Source: Bacteroidota bacterium
Lineage (GTDB): Bacteria > Bacteroidota > Bacteroidia > Bacteroidales > GCA-2711565
Assembly (NCBI GenBank): GCA_018816945.1
Contig: JAHIVC010000073.1
Span: forward strand, 1-64,000
Reading direction: 5' to 3'
Length of the DNA stretch: 64,000 nt
Part shown: positions 18,953-28,165 of the stretch, in pieces
How positions within the stretch are numbered: position 1 is the first letter of the stretch
Layout of the letters: each line of letters begins with the position of its first letter
The notes under the pieces: model-generated
Told to the model about the DNA's origin: nothing
The model's database searches: none
What the model saw: only the letters and a program-made list of their open reading frames with translations
Translations under genes and position numbers: made by a program

Positions 18953-20500
18953 TTAAAATGGTGGAACACCGTGCTTCCTCTTTGGAGTTATCTCTTCTTT
19001 ATAGGTAGAAATCCCCAATGCATGAATAAGTTTGTTGCGGGTTTCAAGAGGCTCGATTACAGCATCGACATATCCGTAAGTAGCTGCCACGTATGGATTT
19101 GCAAATTTTTCTTTATATTCTGCAACCTTTTGTTTTCTCATTTCATCCGGATTTTCAGCTTCCATAATTTCCTTACGGAAAATAATATTAGCAGCTCCTT
19201 CCGGTCCCATTACGGCAATTTCTGCAGTGGGCCATGCAAAAACAAAATCAGCACGTAAATGATGCGAACACATGGCAATGTATCCACCACCATAAGCTTT
19301 TCGCAGAATTACAGTTATCTTTGGGACTGTGGCCTCTGAGTATGCATACAATACTTTTGCACCATGCCTGATTACACCTGCATGTTCCTGATCAACTCCG
19401 GGCAAATATCCTGGCAAATCAACCAGGGTAATAATTGGAATATTAAATGCATCGCAATAACGGATAAAACGACCAGCCTTATCTGATGAATCTACATCAA
19501 GTACACCGGCTAAAACCAAAGGCTGATTTGCAACAAAAGCGACTGTTTCGCCTTGCAAACGTGCATAACCAACAACAATATTAGCTGCGAAAAGTTCCTG
19601 AACCTCTAAAAACTCGCTATCGTCAACGATGGCTCTAATTACATCCCTTACATCGTATGGTTCTTTTGGATCAGTAGGCAAAACTTCATCGATCGGGAAT
19701 TGTCGCGTCTTTGGATTTTTCTTGGGAAAGGACATTGCCTTCTTCGTGTTATTCCATGGGATAAAGCTGATCAATTGTTTAATTTGTCCGAAACATTCTT
19801 CTTCGCTCAAGGCATAAAAATGTGCATTGCCTGTTATTTCGGCATGAACCCTAGCACCACCAAGTTCTTCCATCGAAATTTCCTCACCAAGAACTGTTTT
19901 TATTACCTCTGGTCCTGTAATAAACATTTTTGAAATATTTTCTACTACAAAAACAAAGTCGGTTAATGCAGGAGAATAAACAGCACCACCTGCACAAGGT
20001 CCTAAAATAACAGATAACTGAGGCACAACGCCCGATGCTCGTGTATTTCTATAAAAAATTTCGCCATAACCTGCCAACGAGTTTACGCCTTCCTGAATCC
20101 GGGCTCCGCCTGAATCGTTAATTCCAATAATTGGGACTTTCAATTTGATTGCATGATCCATTATTTTGGTAATTTTTTTGGCATGTGCCCAACCTAATGA
20201 ACCTCCGGCAACTGTAAAATCCTGAGCATAAATACAAACTGGCTTGGTTCTTATTGTACCAGTACCCGTAACCACTCCATCGCCCGGAAGGCTCTTTTTA
20301 TCCATGCCAAAATCTTTGGCTGCATGTTCTACAAAAAGATCATACTCATGAAATGAATTGGGATCCAATATGGCAATGATCCGCTCACGTGCGGTTAATT
20401 TGCCAATGGCTTTTTGTTTTTCAATTGCTTTAGTACCACCTCCTTTGAGGGCATCTTTCACCCTCCGACTTAAATCAGAGGATTTTTGTATTGATGGCAT
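18953..20500 (-). CDS. Acyl-CoA carboxyltransferase subunit (propionyl-CoA carboxylase beta / methylmalonyl-CoA decarboxylase alpha)
   Basis: Starting at MPSIQKSSDL, the 515-residue protein is a full-length carboxyltransferase with two crotonase-like halves. The N-half contains GKLTARERI and INDSGGARIQEG; the C-half contains VDLPGYLPGVDQEHAG and RKAYGGGYIAM. It moves carboxyl groups between biotin and propionyl-/methylmalonyl-CoA, central to succinate-propionate metabolism in Bacteroidota. The neighbouring gene supplies the biotin carrier. A longer reading from a TTG at 20545 adds a hydrophobic stretch absent in relatives and was not used. MmdA and PccB cannot be separated on sequence alone. 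Confidence 0.92.
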   Translation of the reverse strand: MPSIQKSSDLSRRVKDALKGGGTKAIEKQKAIGKLTARERIIAILDPNSFHEYDLFVEHAAKDFGMDKKSLPGDGVVTGTGTIRTKPVCIYAQDFTVAGGSLGWAHAKKITKIMDHAIKLKVPIIGINDSGGARIQEGVNSLAGYGEIFYRNTRASGVVPQLSVILGPCAGGAVYSPALTDFVFVVENISKMFITGPEVIKTVLGEEISMEELGGARVHAEITGNAHFYALSEEECFGQIKQLISFIPWNNTKKAMSFPKKNPKTRQFPIDEVLPTDPKEPYDVRDVIRAIVDDSEFLEVQELFAANIVVGYARLQGETVAFVANQPLVLAGVLDVDSSDKAGRFIRYCDAFNIPIITLVDLPGYLPGVDQEHAGVIRHGAKVLYAYSEATVPKITVILRKAYGGGYIAMCSHHLRADFVFAWPTAEIAVMGPEGAANIIFRKEIMEAENPDEMRKQKVAEYKEKFANPYVAATYGYVDAVIEPLETRNKLIHALGISTYKEEITPKRKHGVPPF

Positions 20501-20570
20501 ATGTTTTCTTTTTAAAAATAATTGATTTAAAAAAAATGAGCGCAAAGATTTTAAAACATTGAAATGATTA

Positions 20571-20727
20571 AATGAACTACCACGCAGCAGAACTGCGAGG
20601 TATCTAGAATACAGAATACAGTAGTCAGAAGTCAGAATTTTTTGAAGATATTTTAATCCCTCTTCTGGATTCTGAATTCTGGATTCTTACCACGAAGCAG
20701 AGCTTCGAGGAATTCTTTTGATTAAAC
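20571..20727 (+). repeat. Dispersed intergenic repeat with two hairpins, copy 1
   Basis: A stretch of about 157 bp recurs, diverged but clearly recognisable, at 62763-62913. Shared landmarks in order are AATGAACTAC, a CGCAGCAGAACTGCG hairpin, ACAGTAGTCAGAAGTCAGAA, TATTTTAATCCCTCTTCTG, an inverted repeat around CGAAGCAGAGCTTCG, and CTTTTGATTAAAC. It encodes nothing. It lies between the divergent carboxyltransferase and yjbR genes, whose gap is 373 bp; the remainder is AT-rich. It is probably a non-autonomous dispersed element of this genome. Confidence 0.8.
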
Positions 20728-20817
20728 ATTAAACAATACTTTAACAATCTGCCCTCAAAACTGGGGCAAAGTTAGCTTATTTTGATAAAACAACAATTTT
20801 ATCTTTTTATTTTATCC

Positions 20818-20858
20818 TTTGAAATTAAATTTGAATTTTTATAGAATCCTTAACTTAG
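20818..20858 (+). promoter_or_regulatory. Possible promoter of the yjbR-like gene
   Basis: TTTG occurs at 20818-20821 and 20830-20833, and TAACTTAG, close to the -7 consensus TAnnTTTG, at 20851-20858, 15 bp before the start codon. The 17-bp spacing from the second TTTG is slightly shorter than usual. Weak support. Confidence 0.3.
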
Positions 20859-20873
20859 CCATAAAAAAATTCG

Positions 20874-21227
20874 ATGAATATTGAAGAAATCCGTGAATAT
20901 TGTTTAGCAAAAAAAGGAGTTACGGAAAGTTTTCCTTTTGATGATGAAACCCTTGTTTTTAAAGTAATGGATAAGCTTTTTGCCTTAATAAGTCTTGACG
21001 CTGATTTGAGTATCAATTTAAAATGTGATCCGGAAACTGCCATTCAGCTGAGAGTACAATATCCTTCGGTACTACCTGGTTATCATATGAATAAAAATCA
21101 CTGGAACACAATTTTGATTGATGGATTAGTGAATGATCAACTCATTTGTGAATGGATCGATCATTCTTATCAATTAGTAGTTGAAAGATTAACGAGAAAG
21201 CAAAAAGACGAACTTGGTAAATTATAA
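20874..21227 (+). CDS. MmcQ/YjbR family protein
   Basis: The 117-residue protein has the YjbR double-wing fold pattern: an N-terminal helix (MNIEEIREYCLAKKGV), the TESFPFDDETLVFKV strand region, LNLKCDP-type sequence (INLKCDPETA at about 48-57), and the C-terminal HMNKNHWNTI and DHSYQLVVERL segments. The family resembles the MotA/CyaY-like DNA-binding fold, but no member has a settled physiological role. The gene stands alone, and its last six bases overlap the converging downstream gene. Confidence 0.9.
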   Translation: MNIEEIREYCLAKKGVTESFPFDDETLVFKVMDKLFALISLDADLSINLKCDPETAIQLRVQYPSVLPGYHMNKNHWNTILIDGLVNDQLICEWIDHSYQLVVERLTRKQKDELGKL

Positions 21228-21497
21228 CTCGTCCTTGACTGTTTTTTTCAGTTCCTTTTTCTTTTTATTGAACATATCAAACAATAAATAACCAAGGGCT
21301 GCTCCCCACAGCATACTTAGCCATGGATTTGAAGTGATGGCACAAGTGCCGTTAACACAACCAACTTTAAGATAGTATAGGTATCCTCCAATAGTTCCTA
21401 ATATTATTCCGAGTATTGATAATGGTGGGAAAATTGTAAATATTTTTTCTTTAAATGATTTTTTTGATTCTTGTGGGGTTTTGTCAGCTTCGCTCAT
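21222..21497 (-). CDS. Small membrane protein, DUF6132-like
   Basis: This protein of 91 residues has two hydrophobic segments (about 27-45 and 60-76) joined by a short loop with YYLKVGCVNGTCAITSNP. The paired cysteines in a GCxxGTC arrangement followed by SNP are characteristic of the DUF6132 family of Bacteroidota. The ends are strongly charged (lysine-rich tail). Function is unknown; the CxxxxC loop could bind a metal or be redox active. It lies 40 bp downstream of mutS2 on the same strand and converges on the yjbR-like gene with a six-base overlap. Confidence 0.8.
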   Translation of the reverse strand: MSEADKTPQESKKSFKEKIFTIFPPLSILGIILGTIGGYLYYLKVGCVNGTCAITSNPWLSMLWGAALGYLLFDMFNKKKKELKKTVKDEL

Positions 21498-21536
21498 TTT
21501 ATATGTATTTATTTACATATATCAAATTTAATGCCA

Positions 21537-23966
21537 TTACCTGAGTTCTACAATGGTGATTCCGTTGCCCCCTCTTTCCAAATTCTGGTCCTGACACTTT
21601 TTAACCTGATCAATTGTATTCAGATATTCCCTTATGATTTTTCTTAATATCCCATCGCCTTTGCCATGAAGCACATAGACTTCTTTTACACTTAATAAAA
21701 TTGCTTCATCAATATATCGACTCACTTCACTTAATGCTTCATCAGCCCTTTTACCTCTGACATCAATGGAAAGATTGAAATTTGCCATTTTGTCATTTAG
21801 CTCATTAATGACACCGGAATAGGACGATTTTGTTGATCTGGTTTCTTGCCTGACTTGTTTCTTACTTACTTTTTGTAATCGATCAAGCGGTGTCCTGAAT
21901 TTGATTGAATTAAATGAAATAACAGCCTCATCATCCTTAATTTCGGTCACTTCCCCAATGGTATCCTGCTCTTTTATTTTTACCGAATCACCAAGTTTAA
22001 TTATCTTATCCAAAGGTTCACTTTCCTCCTGATCCCGGTTTATAACTTTCTTGTTTTTTTTATTGTCAGACTTTAGAGAATTCTTTTTTAGCTCTTCCGA
22101 TTTTTGCTTTATTTTTTCACGAAGTTCTTTGGTTTTTTCCTTATCGGCTTGCGATTCTTTAATTTCTTTGATGGTTCTTTCAATCAGCTGATTTGAATTT
22201 TCAATCAACTGAAGCGCCTCAGTTTTGGCCTTTGAAATAATGTCCTTTTTGGAATTTTGTATTTCTTCGAGCAAATTTTCGTACTTGGACACTATTTCAG
22301 CCAAAAATCCATCTGCCACGTTTACTTCTTCTTCTTTTCTTTGTAATGACAACTTATCCACTTCTAACTGTTGTAACTGCTGATCGAAATCCAACTGGGT
22401 TTTTCCGGTTTTATTAGCAGCATTTTGTAGGACGGTTTTTGGAAAACCGATATTTTTAGCTATCTCAAATGCAAATGAACTGCCGGGCCTGCCTATTCTT
22501 AACTGATAAAGTGGCTGCATTTGAGTGGTATCAAAAAGCATGGCTCCGTTTACAATTCCTTCCTGCGAATCTGCCAATAATTTTAAATTAGAATAATGGG
22601 TAGTGATTACACCAAAAGATTTATTTTCATTGAGTTTTTCAAGCGCTGCTTCTGCAATGGCACCTCCAAGTTGTGGTTCGGTACCTGTCCCGAATTCATC
22701 AATCAGAAAGAGTGTTTTTTCATCACTGTTTAAAATAAAATGTTTGATGTTCAGCAAATGAGAACTGTAAGTACTTAAATCATTTTCGAGCGACTGTTCA
22801 TCCCCAATATTAATAAAGAGATTATCGAATATTCCGGTTTCCGAACTTTCGTCGAGAGAAGGAAGCAAACCACATTGCAGCATATACTGGTTTATCCCAA
22901 CTGTCTTTAAACAAACTGATTTACCACCTGCATTTGGTCCGGAAATAATGAGTATACGCTGATTTTTGCCCAATTGAATATCGAGCGGGACAACCTTTTT
23001 CTTTTGTGCTTTGTGCGATATAAATAGTAATGGATGCCTAGCTTTGACCCAATTAACAATTTGCTTATCCAGAAAAACAGGAATTTGAGCTTCAATTTCA
23101 ATAGCCAGTTTTGCCTTGGCCCGAATAAAATCAATCAATCCCAAATATTGGTAAGCCAATCGTAGGTCCTCCAAATGAAGTCGCAAGAAATCTGTGAACT
23201 CGAGCAAAATTTTTAGAATCTCACGTTTTTCAGCATTTTCCAGGTCCCGAATTTCGTTATTTGCATCAAAAATTTCAGCAGGTTCGATGTACACCGTTTG
23301 TCCGGTAGCGGATTCATCGTGAATAAACCCTTTCAACTTACGTTTATGGGTAGCCTGAACAGGAATAACAAGTCGATTATTTCTTAAGGTTGGTTCAACA
23401 TCTGCAGCGGTCCAACCCTCACTTTTCGCATGATTGAGCGATTGGATAATCTTCCGGTCAATTTGCCCTTGCTTTTTTCTCAACTCCGTTCTGATTTCTT
23501 TCAGCTTTTTAGATGCTCCATCCTTGATCTTACCTCTTTCATCCACAATTACATCAATTCTTTGCAGTATTCCTTTATCTAAATATAGATTTGCACCCAG
23601 TTCTTTTAAGGTTGGAAATTGTTCGGGTTCTGCCTTCTTAAAAAAAAATAAAATGTTTGTGATAGTAACTAAAGATGCTTTCAAATCGAAGAGTGCAGCT
23701 AATTCAATGATGGTTCCGTTAATCCGGATTCTGGAGAATTCGGGCCTTAGATCAAAATAATCATGAGACGAGAAGTTTTCAGAAAACCTAAGGATTCCGG
23801 AAAATTCATGAACCTGAACTAATAATTTTAAGATTAATTCGTGATTACTGCTAAATCTGATTTTATCAACATAATCCTCACCCATCCGGCTCAAACAAAA
23901 TTGTTTCAGCTTAACACGGATTTGATCAAATCCAACTTTCTTTTCAAAATCATCGGGGTAAATCAT
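21537..23966 (-). CDS. mutS2: Endonuclease MutS2
   Basis: MutS2 is a MutS paralogue without mismatch-recognition domains; family members bind branched DNA or collided ribosomes and carry a C-terminal Smr domain. In the 809-residue protein the core and clamp come first, then the ABC-type ATPase with Walker A GPNAGGKS at 343-350 and Walker B LFLIDEFGTGTEP. Next come a long coiled coil at about 510-635, a KOW-like segment near 650-690, and the Smr domain from about 730, with IDVRGKRADEA and LHGKGDGIL. All motifs are intact. It is divergent from cutC across 82 bp. Confidence 0.96.
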   Translation of the reverse strand: MIYPDDFEKKVGFDQIRVKLKQFCLSRMGEDYVDKIRFSSNHELILKLLVQVHEFSGILRFSENFSSHDYFDLRPEFSRIRINGTIIELAALFDLKASLVTITNILFFFKKAEPEQFPTLKELGANLYLDKGILQRIDVIVDERGKIKDGASKKLKEIRTELRKKQGQIDRKIIQSLNHAKSEGWTAADVEPTLRNNRLVIPVQATHKRKLKGFIHDESATGQTVYIEPAEIFDANNEIRDLENAEKREILKILLEFTDFLRLHLEDLRLAYQYLGLIDFIRAKAKLAIEIEAQIPVFLDKQIVNWVKARHPLLFISHKAQKKKVVPLDIQLGKNQRILIISGPNAGGKSVCLKTVGINQYMLQCGLLPSLDESSETGIFDNLFINIGDEQSLENDLSTYSSHLLNIKHFILNSDEKTLFLIDEFGTGTEPQLGGAIAEAALEKLNENKSFGVITTHYSNLKLLADSQEGIVNGAMLFDTTQMQPLYQLRIGRPGSSFAFEIAKNIGFPKTVLQNAANKTGKTQLDFDQQLQQLEVDKLSLQRKEEEVNVADGFLAEIVSKYENLLEEIQNSKKDIISKAKTEALQLIENSNQLIERTIKEIKESQADKEKTKELREKIKQKSEELKKNSLKSDNKKNKKVINRDQEESEPLDKIIKLGDSVKIKEQDTIGEVTEIKDDEAVISFNSIKFRTPLDRLQKVSKKQVRQETRSTKSSYSGVINELNDKMANFNLSIDVRGKRADEALSEVSRYIDEAILLSVKEVYVLHGKGDGILRKIIREYLNTIDQVKKCQDQNLERGGNGITIVELR

Positions 23967-24048
23967 AGTTGCAAATGTAAGATTTATAAGTTTTAAAATA
24001 GATGCAGAAATAAGAGGTTTTTACTAATTTAGAAGATTATTCATTCAA

Positions 24049-24798
24049 ATGAAGAAAGATGTTAAAATAGAAGTTTGTGTCGATTCTGTCGAATCTGCCA
24101 TGATTGCCCAACAAGCAGGGGCTCATCGTATTGAGTTATGCAATAATTTAATTGAAGGCGGGACCACTCCGAGTGCTGCAAGTATTGAAATTGCACGAAA
24201 ACACCTTAAGATTGGGTTAAATGTAATTATCAGGCCAAGAGGCGGCGATTTTCTTTATTCGGCATTGGAACTGGAAATAATTAAGAAGGATATCCAGATC
24301 GCCAAATCACTTGGAACTGAGGGTGTAGTTTTCGGGATGTTAACTCCGGAAGGGAAAATTAATGAAGAAATCTGCAAATCCCTGATTGAAATCGCACGAC
24401 CCATGAGCGTTACATTTCATCGCGCTTTTGATCTTTGCGTTGATCCATTTGAAGGAATGGAAACTTTAATCAATTTGGGAGTTGACCGGATCCTCACTTC
24501 CGGACAAAAAAACAAAGCTGAAGATGGATTGACATTACTTACAGAATTGGTAGAAACAGCAAACAACCGTATTATTATCATGCCCGGAAGTGGCATCAAT
24601 GAACAAAATTTCTCAAAAATCATGAACCAATGCAAGGCCAGAGAATACCATGTTTCGTGCAGGACGGAAATAGAAAGTAAGATGTTGTTCCGCAGAGAAG
24701 ATGTAAAAATGGGAAGCTTCCCCAATTATAATGAATATGCTTACAAACAAAACGACTTGCAAAAACTGAAATCAATCATCCATGTAATCAATCATTGA
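24049..24798 (+). CDS. cutC: CutC family protein
   Basis: This full-length (249 residue) TIM-barrel protein of the CutC family shows the hallmark VDSVESAMIAQQAGAHRIEL block (11-30) and the GGTTPS, RPRGGDF and TFHRAFD motifs. CutC was named from copper-tolerance work in E. coli, but a direct copper role is disputed. Here it sits three bases before a beta-mannosidase, so it is in an operon with a glycoside hydrolase rather than with copper genes, which hints at a glycan-related role in Bacteroidota. That last point is inference from context. Confidence 0.93.
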   Translation: MKKDVKIEVCVDSVESAMIAQQAGAHRIELCNNLIEGGTTPSAASIEIARKHLKIGLNVIIRPRGGDFLYSALELEIIKKDIQIAKSLGTEGVVFGMLTPEGKINEEICKSLIEIARPMSVTFHRAFDLCVDPFEGMETLINLGVDRILTSGQKNKAEDGLTLLTELVETANNRIIIMPGSGINEQNFSKIMNQCKAREYHVSCRTEIESKMLFRREDVKMGSFPNYNEYAYKQNDLQKLKSIIHVINH

Positions 24799-24801
24799 TT
24801 T

Positions 24802-27327
24802 ATGTTTAAAAAATACATCTTTGGCATAATAATCTTAATGGCCTTTTTGGTTTCGGGTTGTTTTAAGTCAAATCAAAAAGTTTCAAAAATTGAATTGAAC
24901 AGTAACTGGAAATTCAGACAAGCCGGAAATTCTGATTATTTGCCGGGAAAAGTGCCGGGTTCGGTCCATCTTGATTTACTAAATGCAGGTTTGATCGAAG
25001 ATCCTTTTTACCGATCAAATGAAGACAGCATACAGTGGGTTGCCGATGAAGATTGGGAATATTTGAATGAGTTTGAGCTTAATAAACAGTTTTTGAAAAG
25101 CAATAAAACATTCCTCGTTTTTGAAGGCATTGACACTTACGCCAAAGTCTACCTGAACGATTCACTTCTACTCCAAACCGATAATATGTTCAGGCAGTGG
25201 AAGATTGATGTTACGAACCTCCTCAAGCAAAAAAATAAGATTTTAGTACACTTCTATTCGCCAATAAAGAAGAATGCAGAAATGGCCAAATTATCAAACA
25301 TTACATTACCTGAACAAAGAGCTTTTACCCGCAAGGCACCCTATCAGTTCGGCTGGGATTGGGGTCCTCGAATTGTCACCTCAGGAATTTGGAAGCCGGT
25401 ATATCTAATCAGCGAACCAGAAACCCAAATTCATTCAACCTACTTCTCGACCGATTCTATCGTCATTGGAACAGCTTTTATTTCAGCCGAAATCGAAATT
25501 CATTCTGAAATAAATAAGGAAATTGATATAAAAATACTGAATGATGATCAGCCCTTTTTTTTGGAAAAAAGAGAGTTGGTAATTGGTAAATCCATCTTTA
25601 AGATAAACTTTCAAATTCCTCAGGCAAAACTTTGGTGGACGAATGGTTTGGGAGAAGCAAATCTTTATCATTTCAACACGGTAATTTCTGCAAAAGACAA
25701 AATCATTGATAAAAAAGACGACCAAATAGGAATCAGAACGATAAACCTTATTGAAGAGGAGGATGAAGTTGGAAAGTCATTTTATTTCGAACTAAATGGA
25801 ATTCCTGTTTTTATGAAAGGAGCCAATTATATACCACAAGATAATTTCCTGACGAGGGTTGATTCTTCAAAATATAAATCGATCATCGAAAGTGCCCGAC
25901 TGGCTAACATGAATATGTTGCGTATTTGGGGCGGCGGTGTTTATGAAAGCGATTTGTTTTATAAACTCTGTGATGAAAACGGAATCCTTATCTGGCAGGA
26001 TTTTATGTTTGCCGGGAGTATGTATCCGGGAGACGATCATTTTATTGAGAATTGCAGACTGGAAGCCATTGATCAAATTATTCGTTTAAGAAATCATCCA
26101 AGCCTTGCGCTCTGGTGCGGGAACAATGAAGTTGACGAAGCCTGGCATAATTGGGGTTGGCAGCAACAATTTAACTGGACGGAGGAACAACAAAATGAAA
26201 TTTGGGATGCTTATGAATTACTCTTCCATCAAACACTTCCTGCACAAATTAAAAAATATGATCCGGGCCGCAAATACTGGTCTTCTTCTCCAAAAATAGG
26301 TTGGGGACACAAAGAAAGTTTACAGGAAGGCGATTCGCATTATTGGGGTGTTTGGTGGGGAAGAGAACCATTCAGTATTTACAACGAAAAGGTCGGGAGA
26401 TTCATGAGCGAATATGGATTTCAGGGCTTCCCTGCGAATGCAACTTTCGATTCAGTCTTACTACCGGAAGATAAACACTTTTATTCGCCTGCCCTCAAAA
26501 CCCATGAAAAACACAATCAGGGTTTTGAAATTATTAATGAGTACATGAAGGATGAGTACAAAATCCCTGAAAAATTTGAAGATTATGCCTATGTAAGCCA
26601 ACTTTTACAAGCCAAAGGGGTAGGCATCGCTTTAGAAGCCCATCGACGGGCAAAGCCTTATTGCATGGGCACTTTGTATTGGCAATTGAACGATTGCTGG
26701 CCGGTTATTTCATGGTCGGGCATCGATTATTACGGCAACTGGAAAGCATTACATTATCAAGCTCAGAAAGCCTTTAAAGATTTAATGATTTCATATGAAC
26801 AAAAGGATGATTCGGTATTTGTATGGATTGTTTCTGATCGGATGAAGAATTTAGATAGCGAACTTGATTTACAGCTTATTGATTTTGATGGAAATGTTTT
26901 ATGGAATGATCAGGTAAAAATCAATATTCCATCAAACTCAAGTCAAATATATAACCGACTTTCCATCAGAAATCAATTCAAAGCATTTGATCGGAATAAA
27001 ATCGTTTTAGCTGTCTCATTCAGAGATGAAAAGGGAATGGTGATCGACAGGCTTCACTATTTTATCCCGGTTAAGGAACTTATTTTACCTAAACCCAAAA
27101 TGACGACTTCTATTACTAAAATACCTGAAGGATACAGTATAAGTATTGAAACCGATAAATTGGCTAAAAACATTCTTTTAGATTTCCCTGGTTTTCACGG
27201 AAGTTTTACCGATAATTATTTTGACTTACTACCGGGTAAAGCAAAAACCTTAAAATTCCTTACACTGGAGACAGTTGATGATCCGTCTGAACTTCTGAAA
27301 ATAAAGACCCTCACTGACAGTTATTAA
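24802..27327 (+). CDS. Lipoprotein beta-mannosidase, glycoside hydrolase family 2
   Basis: The 841-residue protein begins with a lipoprotein signal peptide (lipobox LVSGC, cysteine C20), so it is exported and lipid-anchored. It then follows the GH2 beta-mannosidase plan: a jelly-roll sugar-binding domain (about 30-205, with GWDWGPR at 184-190), an Ig-like domain, and a TIM barrel from about 320. The acid/base is E443 in WCGNNEVDEAW, the nucleophile is E537 in FMSEYGF, and RIWGGGVYE is also present. It releases terminal beta-1,4-mannose from N-glycan cores or mannan fragments. It is in an operon with cutC. No SusC/SusD pair is nearby, so this is not a complete polysaccharide utilisation locus. 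Confidence 0.94.
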   Translation: MFKKYIFGIIILMAFLVSGCFKSNQKVSKIELNSNWKFRQAGNSDYLPGKVPGSVHLDLLNAGLIEDPFYRSNEDSIQWVADEDWEYLNEFELNKQFLKSNKTFLVFEGIDTYAKVYLNDSLLLQTDNMFRQWKIDVTNLLKQKNKILVHFYSPIKKNAEMAKLSNITLPEQRAFTRKAPYQFGWDWGPRIVTSGIWKPVYLISEPETQIHSTYFSTDSIVIGTAFISAEIEIHSEINKEIDIKILNDDQPFFLEKRELVIGKSIFKINFQIPQAKLWWTNGLGEANLYHFNTVISAKDKIIDKKDDQIGIRTINLIEEEDEVGKSFYFELNGIPVFMKGANYIPQDNFLTRVDSSKYKSIIESARLANMNMLRIWGGGVYESDLFYKLCDENGILIWQDFMFAGSMYPGDDHFIENCRLEAIDQIIRLRNHPSLALWCGNNEVDEAWHNWGWQQQFNWTEEQQNEIWDAYELLFHQTLPAQIKKYDPGRKYWSSSPKIGWGHKESLQEGDSHYWGVWWGREPFSIYNEKVGRFMSEYGFQGFPANATFDSVLLPEDKHFYSPALKTHEKHNQGFEIINEYMKDEYKIPEKFEDYAYVSQLLQAKGVGIALEAHRRAKPYCMGTLYWQLNDCWPVISWSGIDYYGNWKALHYQAQKAFKDLMISYEQKDDSVFVWIVSDRMKNLDSELDLQLIDFDGNVLWNDQVKINIPSNSSQIYNRLSIRNQFKAFDRNKIVLAVSFRDEKGMVIDRLHYFIPVKELILPKPKMTTSITKIPEGYSISIETDKLAKNILLDFPGFHGSFTDNYFDLLPGKAKTLKFLTLETVDDPSELLKIKTLTDSY

Positions 27328-27381
27328 ATTCATCTGCTAACCTGGGATGACATCGATACAATTTTGATTTTTTCTTTTGTC

Positions 27382-27401
27382 ATTCCTGCGAATGCAGGAA
27401 T
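27382..27401. repeat. Short palindrome of dispersed REP-like type
   Basis: A perfect 8-bp stem ATTCCTGC / GCAGGAAT encloses the loop GAAT. The CATTCCTGCGAATGCAGGAATC word is a familiar dispersed palindrome in many bacterial genomes and may help terminate transcription from the mannosidase gene. Confidence 0.6.
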
Positions 27402-27416
27402 CTCTGTAGAAAAAAG

Positions 27417-27451
27417 GGATGGCTTCCCTCATCTTTTCAGGGATGCCATCC
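27417..27451. terminator. Bidirectional rho-independent terminator
   Basis: The two-part stem has a GGATGGC / GCCATCC outer stem and a TCCCT / AGGGA inner stem with a 9-nt loop. It is preceded by an A-run (27409-27415) and followed by a T-rich stretch, so it can serve the converging beta-mannosidase and FN3-like genes. Confidence 0.75.
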
Positions 27452-27472
27452 TTCTATTTTATTGAAAAATGC

Positions 27473-28165
27473 TTATTTCTTTTTTTCTCTATTCTTATTG
27501 GGTAAGATCATTATTTCCAAGTCCACGATGACGTCTTCTACCTTAATTGCAATTTTTGCTTTACCATTATGTGTTCCGGTAAAAAAAACCGAAAAATCGC
27601 CTTGGTTATCTGTTACTGTATTTGCTGGGTTAAAAATCCCCCTGCCTTCACCACCAGGTGAACCATTCACAATACTGAATGATACCTCCCGACCATAAGC
27701 TGCTCCTTGACTACTTTGTGCATTACCTGAAATTACAATGGTTTCACCCTGATTAATCATATAAGATTGTGCAAATACTTCTATATAATCAACCGGCCCG
27801 GATGAACCCAAAGTAGTAAAAGTTGCCGGGTTGCTTCCGTCATCGCATGGAACGTAACTTCCCATCATCTCGTCAAAAGTCATTGCTTCAGCCCTATAAT
27901 TTGTTAAGGGGCTTAAATTACTAAGGGGATATTCGTGAGTGCAGGTATTGGATGATGATATTTTTGGTAAAAGCGAATAAATATAATTACCATCAGGTTG
28001 TTGAACGCCCAGCCTTAATTCTGTAGTACCACGCTCAAAAGTCCTCCAGGTTACAATTGCTGAATTCTCAGTAATATTGTTTATACTAACACTGTATATT
28101 CCCCCATAGCCCTCTATCATAACAAAGTTTAATAAGAGCACGAATATTATACTCAGTTTTTTCAT
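27473..28165 (-). CDS. Secreted protein with fibronectin III-like and Ig-like domains
   Basis: The 230-residue protein has a signal peptide (MKKLSIIFVLLLNFVMIEG). Residues about 22-118 resemble a fibronectin type III / purple acid phosphatase N-like domain (SVSINNITENSAIVTWRT; LSPLTNYRAEAMTF). Residues about 127-222 resemble a bacterial Ig-like group 1 domain (INQGETIVISGNAQ; GIFNPANTVTDNQGDFSVFFTGT). It ends in a basic tail. Such domains mediate adhesion or scaffold extracellular proteins; no catalytic domain is seen. Unusually for this genome, a good Shine-Dalgarno (GGGAGG, 28174-28179) sits 8 nt before the ATG, suggesting strong translation. Confidence 0.72.
   Translation of the reverse strand: MKKLSIIFVLLLNFVMIEGYGGIYSVSINNITENSAIVTWRTFERGTTELRLGVQQPDGNYIYSLLPKISSSNTCTHEYPLSNLSPLTNYRAEAMTFDEMMGSYVPCDDGSNPATFTTLGSSGPVDYIEVFAQSYMINQGETIVISGNAQSSQGAAYGREVSFSIVNGSPGGEGRGIFNPANTVTDNQGDFSVFFTGTHNGKAKIAIKVEDVIVDLEIMILPNKNREKKK

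Noticed and set aside
20501-20545. Fifteen-residue extension of the carboxyltransferase
   Set aside because: It needs a TTG start and gives a hydrophobic leader not expected in a cytoplasmic enzyme; the ATG at 20500 matches the family start.
24802-27327. Polysaccharide utilisation locus
   Set aside because: No SusC/SusD pair, sulfatase or other glycosidase is nearby; only one GH2 enzyme with cutC.
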